From assembly GCA_030647575.1 (NCBI GenBank), contig JAUSJS010000040.1:1-10578 (forward strand): DNA of 10,578 bases. Direction: 5' to 3'. This DNA is from Candidatus Limnocylindrales bacterium. GTDB lineage: Bacteria; Chloroflexota; Limnocylindria; Limnocylindrales; CSP1-4. The translations under genes and the position numbers were made by a program. Positions 5,920 to 10,578 of this stretch are shown piece by piece. The notes below the pieces were generated by a model. It did no database searches. It had not been told where the DNA came from and saw only the letters and a program-made list of their open reading frames with translations. The first letter of the stretch is position 1. The number at the start of each line of letters is the position of its first letter.

Positions 5920-6671
5920 CCATGAGCCCGCCCATCGACATCGCCCGCCGCGTTCTGTTCGCCGCGTGGGTCGTGGTCATCGGCGGGCTCGTGCTGCTGG
6001 CACTGGGTTCATGGGTGGCTCCGCTTGTCGGACAGCAGCCGTTCGTGATCCGGGGGCCGTCGATGACCCCGGCCATCCCGGTTGGCTCGCTGGTCTTCGC
6101 GCGCGAGACGGCGGCAGACCAGATCGCCAGCGGCGACGTTATCACGCTGGCTGCGGGCAACGGAACCGTTGTCACCCACCGGGTGATCCGGGTGGCCGAG
6201 CTCGATGGCACTCGGCACTTCGAGACGAAGGGAGACGCGAATACGTCGCCTGACCCTGTGCTCGTCGCCCCGGGGCAGGTCGCGGGTGTCGTCGATCTGT
6301 CGGTTCCGATCGCCGGGTATGCCCTGGCGATGCTGTCGACGCCAAGCGGGCTGGTGTCCGTGGGGTCGCTCCTCCTCGCATCGCTCATGGCGATCTGGTT
6401 CCTCGATGACCTTGCGACAGACCGTGCGACGGCGAACCGCGGGCAGGTAACGCCCGATCGTGAACGCGCCGCCTCGTCGACCCATCCTGCTCGCCGCCGT
6501 GCTGATGAAAGCCTTAGTCGCGGGCGGTGGCGGCCGCGCCAGCCTCGCACTGCTGACCGACAGCGAGAACGATGCGAGCGTACGACGATCGGTAGCAACA
6601 CCCTCGACGTCGCGAACTGGCAGGGCGGGAGCGGGACGCGGGTCAACAAGACCCTGGAGCCGCCCGCCTGA
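5916..6671 (+). CDS. sipW: SipW-type signal peptidase I (S26B, Ser-His-Asp type)
   Basis: Membrane signal peptidase of the SipW/archaeal-eukaryotic type, expected to cleave the signal peptide of the upstream TasA-like protein at the outer face of the membrane. There is an N-terminal membrane segment (about 12-33) and then the catalytic Ser in IRGPSMTPAIPVGS (S49). H88 in GTVVTHRVIRV is a His rather than the bacterial Lys, and D107 lies in TKGDANTSPDP. A second membrane segment spans about 145-164. Start candidates are ATG 5916 and ATG 5922; neither has a clear Shine-Dalgarno. After residue 165 the frame runs about 86 residues through low-complexity Arg-rich sequence that overlaps a decayed gene in another frame (6460 on). 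The natural C-terminus was therefore probably shorter and has been extended by loss of the original stop. The peptidase core is intact. Confidence 0.85.
   Translation: MTMSPPIDIARRVLFAAWVVVIGGLVLLALGSWVAPLVGQQPFVIRGPSMTPAIPVGSLVFARETAADQIASGDVITLAAGNGTVVTHRVIRVAELDGTRHFETKGDANTSPDPVLVAPGQVAGVVDLSVPIAGYALAMLSTPSGLVSVGSLLLASLMAIWFLDDLATDRATANRGQVTPDRERAASSTHPARRRADESLSRGRWRPRQPRTADRQRERCERTTIGSNTLDVANWQGGSGTRVNKTLEPPA
6460..6671 (+). pseudogene. Frameshifted remnant of a second SipW-type substrate
   Basis: From GTG 6460 the frame reads PPRRPILLAAVLMKALVAGG and then RASLALLTDSEN, a SipW-type signal peptide like the one in the upstream TasA-like protein. That frame then degrades into Arg/Ser-rich sequence. 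From about 6582 a different frame (the one used by the sipW tail) continues with TTIGSNTLDVANWQ, which matches the FTTGS..LDV segment that normally follows the LFTDSE motif. It stops at 6669-6671. Together these look like one gene broken by a small indel near 6580 and truncated soon after, with almost no mature domain left. It overlaps the 3' end of sipW. A functional frameshifted gene is possible but unlikely, given the truncation. Confidence 0.6.
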
Positions 6672-6690
6672 AGGCGCGGGTCCACAGACC

Positions 6691-6712
6691 GCCCGGCCGC
6701 CAGTCGCCGGGC
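6691..6712 (+). other. 7-bp hairpin between the two decayed genes
   Basis: GCCCGGC (6691-6697) pairs with GCCGGGC (6706-6712) around an 8-nt loop, 20 nt after the stop shared by the sipW frame and the substrate remnant. No T-run follows. It may have been the terminator of the sipW transcript. Confidence 0.35.
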
Positions 6713-7011
6713 ATCCAACGCTGAAACGGAACTTGCCCCCGAGCGTCTCGTCCTGGAGCTGACCGAGAGCGTTCTGTTCTCGGAGTCCGACGCGATCGAT
6801 CGGCCTCTTGCGGGCGGAGGGGATTGAGCGACTCCTCGAACTGCAGCGGCTTCGCGAGATCGGTTGCGAACTCGGGCAGGGCTATCTTTTTTCGTGACCG
6901 ATCGACGCCAGTGCGCTCGATCGACTTCTCGCGGCTCCACTGATCGAACCGTCGGTCAGGATGCCCGACGACAAGGTGATTGGGATCGCAGGACGGCGGG
7001 CCACCGGCTGA
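6711..7011 (+). pseudogene. EAL-domain (c-di-GMP phosphodiesterase) pseudogene with internal deletion
   Basis: The first part (from about 6711, frame of 6723) reads LAPERLVLELTESVLFSES, the mid-domain LxxE/TES segment of EAL phosphodiesterases, and hits a stop at 6822-6824. From 6817 another frame reads AEGIERLLELQRLREIGCEL and GQGYLFS, the domain's C-terminal AEG and GCxxGQGYLFSRP motifs. An in-frame TGA at 6895-6897 stands where the usual Arg codon would be. The frame then continues with PIDASALDRLLAAPL. Everything between the TES and AEG motifs (of the order of 100 residues) and the whole N-terminus with the EAL signature itself are missing. The DNA cannot encode a working enzyme. It shows that a c-di-GMP gene once adjoined the TasA/SipW locus. 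Confidence 0.75.
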
Positions 7012-7043
7012 AGCGTCACGACGACGTCGTGGGACGGTGTGGG

Positions 7044-7472
7044 TTAGATCTCGGCCGGACGTCGGGCGAAGATGCGAAACGCGGCGAGGAGGAGTGCCTC
7101 GATCAGCGTCCAGCCGACCAGCGCCACGAGTGCGGCGATATCGAACACGGAACCCTGGTCTGCCCGCACCCGATCCAGCGCGAACATGCCGCGGAAGGGT
7201 TCGACGAACGGATCGGTCACGCCCAGGATGAGCGCGACGACGTCGTTGCCCGGATTTGCCACCAGCACGAGCAGGACGAGCCGCAGGATCAACGCGGCCT
7301 GGAGCACGCCGAACGCAAACGTCACGATGCGCGCCGCGACCACCGGGCCCTCGGGCCGGGCCGGCACTGAGGCGCTTTCGGTTGTACGGACGGTGGAACT
7401 CACTGCCGGATCCCGAAGGCTCGGGTCGACGACGCTCGTTTCGCGGGTCGTCTCACGTTCGTAGTCGGTCAC
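7044..7472 (-). CDS. yggT: YggT-family integral membrane protein
   Basis: Membrane protein of 142 residues. A hydrophilic, Thr/Glu-rich N-terminal extension (1-44) precedes the YggT domain. Membrane segment 1 (about 45-71, with GVLQAALILRLVLLVLVANP) is followed by the family's loop ILGVTDPFVEPFRGMF (82-97). Membrane segment 2 (about 110-133) ends in FRIFARRP. Family members are linked to osmotic or cell-division processes in other bacteria, but the molecular role is poorly defined. The GTG start at 7472 is chosen because AGGAGG lies 6 nt upstream; the frame is open to 7562 but that part looks non-coding. The gene stands alone, with the EAL pseudogene on its 3' side and MmsA about 200 nt upstream on the same strand. 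Confidence 0.88.
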   Translation of the reverse strand: MTDYERETTRETSVVDPSLRDPAVSSTVRTTESASVPARPEGPVVAARIVTFAFGVLQAALILRLVLLVLVANPGNDVVALILGVTDPFVEPFRGMFALDRVRADQGSVFDIAALVALVGWTLIEALLLAAFRIFARRPAEI

Positions 7473-7504
7473 AGCACACCTCCTGGAGCGAATGCTCTCG
7501 TCAG

Positions 7505-7532
7505 GGTGGGCGCATTGAGGTGACGGCCCACC
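7505..7532. other. 7-bp inverted repeat in the yggT upstream gap
   Basis: GGTGGGC (7505-7511) and GCCCACC (7526-7532) are exact complements separated by 14 nt. They lie 33 nt upstream of the yggT start and 136 nt past the mmsA stop. This could be an operator or a distal mmsA hairpin. The rest of the 7473-7667 gap holds GC-rich short palindromes such as GCGCC/GGCGC around 7590-7602, with no T-run, and I see no gene in it. Confidence 0.3.
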
Positions 7533-7667
7533 AACCGGAGCGCCTGCTGGGGCTTGCAACAATGTGACAATCGGAACGTCGACGGCGAGCGCCTCGGGCG
7601 CCGGTGGGAGATCGGCGGCATCCCTACCCCCACTGTCGCGGTCAAGCGCGCGAGTCGGGCGCCTCGC

Positions 7668-9209
7668 CTACCGCGTGCGCGGGAACCCGAGGTCGATCTT
7701 GCTCGTACCCGGATCGGGCCAGCGCGAGGTCACGATCTTGGCGCGGGTGTAGAACTGGATCCCCTCGGGGCCGTACATGTGCAGGTCACCGAAGAGCGAG
7801 CTCTTCCAGCCACCGAAGCTGTAGTAGGAGACCGGGACCGGGACCGGGACGTTGATGCCGACCATTCCGGCATTCACCTCGAACTGGAACTGGCGGGCGG
7901 CGCCACCATCGCGGGTGAAGATCGCCGTCCCGTTCCCGTACGGGTTGTCGTTGATCAGCTTCACCGCCTCGTCGTAGGTCTTGACCCGCACGACGGTCAG
8001 GACCGGCCCGAAGATCTCGTCACGGTAGGCGTCCATCGCCGGCGTCACGTTGTCGATAAGTGACACGCCCAGGAAGAATCCGTCCGAGTTCTTGTAGAGC
8101 GGGTGCTCGCGTCCGTCGGCGACGACCGTGGCGCCCTGCGCCGGCCCGCTGTCCAGGTACGACGCGACCTTGTCGCGGTGCTGACGGGTGACCAGCGGGC
8201 CCATCTCGGCGCTCGGGTCGCTGCCCGGACCGACCTTGACCTTGGGCAGCCGCGCCTTGATCGCCTCGACCAGCGGATCGGCGACCGAACCGACCGCCAC
8301 GACCGTGGCGATCGCCATGCAGCGCTCGCCGGCCGAGCCGTAGCCCGCTGAGATCGCCGCATCGGCGGCCATCTCGATGTCGGCGTCGGGCAGCACGATC
8401 ATGTGATTCTTGGCGCCGCCGAGGGCCTGGACCCGCTTGCCGGCCTTCGTCCCCGTTTCGTAGATGTAGCGCGCGATCGGCGTCGAGCCGACGAAGCTGA
8501 CGGCGGCGATGTCCGGGTGCGCCAGGATCGCATCGACGGCGACCTTGTCGCCGTGCACGACGTTGAAGACGCCGTCCGGGACACCGGCCTCGGCGAGCAG
8601 CTTGGCCAGGAAGTTGGCGGCCGACGGGTCCTTCTCGGACGGCTTCAGGATGAAGGCGTTGCCCGTCGCGATGGCCGTCGCGAACATCCACATCGGGACC
8701 ATGGCTGGGAAGTTGAAGGGCGTGATCCCGGCCACGACACCGAGCGGCTGGCGGATCTGATAGACGTCGACCCCGGTGCTCGCCTGCTCGGTGAAACCAC
8801 CCTTCATCAGGCTGGGGATCGAACACGCGAATTCGAGGTTCTCGATGCCGCGGGCGATCTCGCCGAGGGCGTCGCTGGGGACCTTGCCGTGCTCGGCCGT
8901 GAGGTGCGCGGCCAGCTCCTTGCGGTGGGTCTCGACCAGGTTGCGGATCTTGAACATGAAGTCCGTCCGCTTCGACAGCGAAGTCGCACGCCAGGCCGGG
9001 AAGGCGGTCTTGGCCTCGGCGACGGCCGCACCGACCTCGCTGGCCGACGCGAAGTCGACGTACCTCGTCACCTGGCCGACCGCGGGATCGTAGACGGGAC
9101 CTTCGCGCCCGGACGTTCCGGCAACGGTCCGCCCACCGATCCAGTGGCTGACGCGTTCCTTGGTCGGGGCGTCGGAACGGGCGACGCCGGGCTCTGCGAC
9201 CTGTGTCAT
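7668..9209 (-). CDS. mmsA: CoA-acylating methylmalonate-semialdehyde dehydrogenase
   Basis: Aldehyde dehydrogenase-family enzyme of 513 residues, the MmsA/IolA type. It oxidises malonate or methylmalonate semialdehyde with NAD and CoA to acetyl-CoA or propionyl-CoA. Visible marks are the Asn of ITPFNFPAMVPMW (N166), the cofactor Lys in FILKPSEKDPS (K189) and catalytic C297 in SAGERCMAIA. N268 in LGGAKNHMIVLPDAD replaces the general-base Glu of ordinary aldehyde dehydrogenases and marks the CoA-dependent subfamily. E398 is in DEIFGPVL, and the C-terminal SYYSFGGWKSSLFGD segment is typical. ATG 9209 is preferred because GAGGT stands 6 nt upstream; the frame is open to 9272 without family sequence. 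It is not in the hydA operon but would complete catabolism of the semialdehydes formed by the aminotransferase. It may equally serve valine or inositol breakdown. Confidence 0.95.
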   Translation of the reverse strand: MTQVAEPGVARSDAPTKERVSHWIGGRTVAGTSGREGPVYDPAVGQVTRYVDFASASEVGAAVAEAKTAFPAWRATSLSKRTDFMFKIRNLVETHRKELAAHLTAEHGKVPSDALGEIARGIENLEFACSIPSLMKGGFTEQASTGVDVYQIRQPLGVVAGITPFNFPAMVPMWMFATAIATGNAFILKPSEKDPSAANFLAKLLAEAGVPDGVFNVVHGDKVAVDAILAHPDIAAVSFVGSTPIARYIYETGTKAGKRVQALGGAKNHMIVLPDADIEMAADAAISAGYGSAGERCMAIATVVAVGSVADPLVEAIKARLPKVKVGPGSDPSAEMGPLVTRQHRDKVASYLDSGPAQGATVVADGREHPLYKNSDGFFLGVSLIDNVTPAMDAYRDEIFGPVLTVVRVKTYDEAVKLINDNPYGNGTAIFTRDGGAARQFQFEVNAGMVGINVPVPVPVSYYSFGGWKSSLFGDLHMYGPEGIQFYTRAKIVTSRWPDPGTSKIDLGFPRTR

Positions 9210-9341
9210 CGGAAGACCTCTTCGTGTCGTGGCCGCCGATCGGGCGGTCCGGGCTCTCCTGGTGTCTGACAACGATACTCCGTCGCCGTCGCGAGCCGAC
9301 CGGAGCGCCTCTTTACCGGGCAGCCGCCGGCGTGCGACCGC

Positions 9342-10235
9342 TCAGAATCGCGGCCGAGTCTCGGGGTCGGCCCAGGTGACCTCCGGGTGCGCGGCCTCGG
9401 GATCGCGCGACCCGGGCCGCCGCCTGACGACCGCGATGAACGCGACGAGGCATCCAAGCGCGATCGCGGCGGCAATGAGGCCGCCGGCGCTCAACCCGCC
9501 AATCGCGGTCGGGTCCCGCCAGGTCAGGGAGATCGCGGCACGCGCAACCGCCCAGGCGCCCAGCGCGACGGCGAATAGCCGCCCGTCGCGAGCCTGGAAC
9601 CCCTCGGCCGCCACCGCGAGGGTCAACACGGTCAGGATGACGAGTGTCGCGATTCCCTCGTACGCCTGCGACGGGTGCGACGGCAGCTCCGGAGCCAGCG
9701 AGCCCCATGGGCCGGCGCCCACGAACGCCGTCGCCCAGGCCAGATCGCTCGGCTGACCCTGCCCGGAGCCACCGAGGACCATCGCCAGCTTGCCCGCGCC
9801 GAGCACGAAGAGCAGCGGCAGGGCGGCCGTTCTGAGCCAGTGGCCGAACGGCGCGCCCAGGAGTGCGGCAACGTACGACCCCGAGAGCAAGCCACCGACG
9901 ACGGCGAGCCCCAGCTCCAGAGATCCCTGGCCAGGATCGACGATTGCGCCGGTGTTGGCGGCGTAGTAGTCGACATGGAGCAAGACGTAGCCGAGGCGCC
10001 CGCCGAACACTGCGCCCGGGACGGTCGCCACGGCGATGAATAGCAGGTCGTCCGGGCGCAAGCCCTCCCGTCGGGCGATGAGCCCGGCGATGACCAGGGC
10101 CGCCGCGATGATCGCAACGAGTGCGACCGTCTGCCAGCGCACGACGAGGCCATCGGCCAGGCGGAGCAGGGGGTCGAAGTCGAACGCGATGATGGCGGTG
10201 GGCACGATGGCCGGAGTGTATCGAAGCGTCGGCAC
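9342..10235 (-). CDS. Lgt-family (prolipoprotein diacylglyceryl transferase-like) membrane protein
   Basis: Polytopic membrane protein of 297 residues with the Lgt layout. It has an N-terminal VVRWQTVALVA segment, GAVFGGRLGYVLLHVDYY (74-91), a GLAVVGGLLSG segment (109-119), GAGKLAMVLGGSGQGQPSD (146-164), SHPSQAYEG (186-194) and TWRDP (238-242). About seven hydrophobic stretches are visible. Lgt transfers diacylglycerol to the lipobox Cys of prelipoproteins in the plasma membrane. Compared from memory with E. coli Lgt, the HGG His (H103) appears as Val, the GRxGN Arg (R143) as Lys and the following Asn as Met. The late Arg (R239, here R240) is kept. It is therefore either a divergent transferase or a non-canonical paralogue. 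GTG 10235 with GAGG 4 nt upstream is the likely start; GTG 10205 is an alternative. The C-terminal 30 residues are hydrophilic. Confidence 0.75.
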   Translation of the reverse strand: MPTLRYTPAIVPTAIIAFDFDPLLRLADGLVVRWQTVALVAIIAAALVIAGLIARREGLRPDDLLFIAVATVPGAVFGGRLGYVLLHVDYYAANTGAIVDPGQGSLELGLAVVGGLLSGSYVAALLGAPFGHWLRTAALPLLFVLGAGKLAMVLGGSGQGQPSDLAWATAFVGAGPWGSLAPELPSHPSQAYEGIATLVILTVLTLAVAAEGFQARDGRLFAVALGAWAVARAAISLTWRDPTAIGGLSAGGLIAAAIALGCLVAFIAVVRRRPGSRDPEAAHPEVTWADPETRPRF

Positions 10236-10302
10236 GGCGCCTCGGACGTTGCCCGCAAGCCAGAGACGTCGTGTGCGTGCAACATCAGACGGTGTGCGTT
10301 CA

Positions 10303-10578
10303 TCAATCGCGGGCGCCGACGACCTCCACCGCTCTGAAGATCGGGCCGACTTGGCAGATTGATGCGATCTCCTCGGATATCACCCCGCGGACGGTCACCG
10401 TGGCGCCCGGGCCAACGCTTTGCCCGCCCGGGCCGACGAGCCGTCCCGAGGCCCGATCGAGCCGCCAAGGATCCGGGTAGATCACTTCGTATCTGGTGCC
10501 ATCGGTGGTCTCGAGGTAGCCGCAGCCGGCTTCGACGGTATCGAAGCCAAGCGTGCCCGTAAGGAGGCGTTCGTCGGC
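10303..10578 (-). CDS. C-terminal part of a small Cys-pair protein of unknown function
   Basis: The frame is open from the window edge to a TGA at 10303-10305, giving 91 residues with the N-terminus outside. The sequence looks like a compact beta-rich (OB-like) domain: GCGYLETTDGTRYEVIYPD (18-36), GRLVGPGGQSVGPGATVTV (45-63) and EEIASICQVGPIFRAVEV near the end. Two cysteines (C19 and C75 of the visible part) could form a disulfide, which fits an exported protein or lipoprotein. I recognise the pattern only as a hypothetical-protein type and give it no function. It ends 67 nt before the Lgt-like gene on the same strand, so the two may be co-transcribed. That would be a plausible context for a lipoprotein, but the signal peptide is not in view. 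Confidence 0.7.
   Translation of the reverse strand, partial: ADERLLTGTLGFDTVEAGCGYLETTDGTRYEVIYPDPWRLDRASGRLVGPGGQSVGPGATVTVRGVISEEIASICQVGPIFRAVEVVGARD

Noticed and set aside
5858..6940. 360-codon minus-strand open frame opposite sipW and the pseudogenes
   Set aside because: Ser/Arg-rich with no domain signal. The plus strand holds the SipW catalytic motifs and recognisable remnants.
7831..7850. Tandem ACCGGG repeat
   Set aside because: It lies inside mmsA and encodes the family's Pro-Val-rich NVPVPVP segment, so protein sequence and codon bias explain it.
8403..9269. 288-codon plus-strand open frame opposite mmsA
   Set aside because: Shadow frame: mmsA is complete with catalytic Cys and subfamily-specific Asn on the minus strand.
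9210..9341. Possible terminator or small gene between the Lgt-like gene and mmsA
   Set aside because: Only 4-bp complementary arms (CCGG...CCGG) and no supported ORF or promoter pair were found.

Overview
The window is GC-rich bacterial chromosomal DNA with short intergenic gaps, strong AGGAGG-type ribosome binding sites and some GTG starts. Three things fit a free-living Chloroflexota (Limnocylindria/Ellin6529-like soil or freshwater lineages) or a related actinobacterial-type genome: an F420-type luciferase-like oxidoreductase, a TasA/SipW-type secretion pair, and an Lgt-like gene with a small Cys-pair protein beside it. That placement is inference; no 16S or other phylogenetic marker is present. 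I see no tRNA, rRNA, CRISPR array, insertion sequence or prophage gene.

Region 1 (1-4994) is a pyrimidine-degradation (reductive, Pyd-type) locus. A class III aminotransferase (partial, minus strand, running off the left edge) is divergent from four plus-strand genes. These encode an NTF2/SnoaL-like small protein, a nitrilase-family beta-ureidopropionase, a luciferase-like (LLM) flavin/F420 oxidoreductase and dihydropyrimidinase HydA. The hydrolases would take dihydrouracil or dihydrothymine to beta-alanine or beta-aminoisobutyrate. The aminotransferase would give malonate or methylmalonate semialdehyde. MmsA (7668-9209, minus strand, about 2.7 kb away) would finish the route to acetyl-CoA or propionyl-CoA. 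The first enzyme, dihydropyrimidine dehydrogenase (PydA/B), is not in the window. A perfect 13-bp hairpin, followed by a small hairpin that masks the Shine-Dalgarno sequence, sits between the ureidopropionase and LLM genes.

Region 2 (5016-7011) starts after a terminator-like hairpin. It holds a TasA/camelysin-like secreted protein with a SipW-type signal peptide and its likely dedicated signal peptidase, SipW. Decayed DNA follows: a frameshifted remnant of a second SipW-type substrate overlapping the sipW 3' end, then an EAL (c-di-GMP phosphodiesterase) pseudogene with a large internal deletion and an in-frame stop. Two unusual translation-initiation arrangements occur here: an eight-codon leader ORF ending in ATGA at the first gene, and an 8-bp tandem repeat that builds a relay of three-codon ORFs ending in ATGA at sipW.

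Region 3 (7044-10578) is all minus strand: a YggT-family membrane protein, MmsA, an Lgt-family membrane protein whose key catalytic residues look altered, and the C-terminal part of a small Cys-pair-containing protein of unknown function running off the right edge.

The pyrimidine locus looks functional and conventional apart from its LLM and NTF2-like members. The TasA/SipW locus and its decayed flank, and the atypical Lgt-like protein, are the less ordinary parts.
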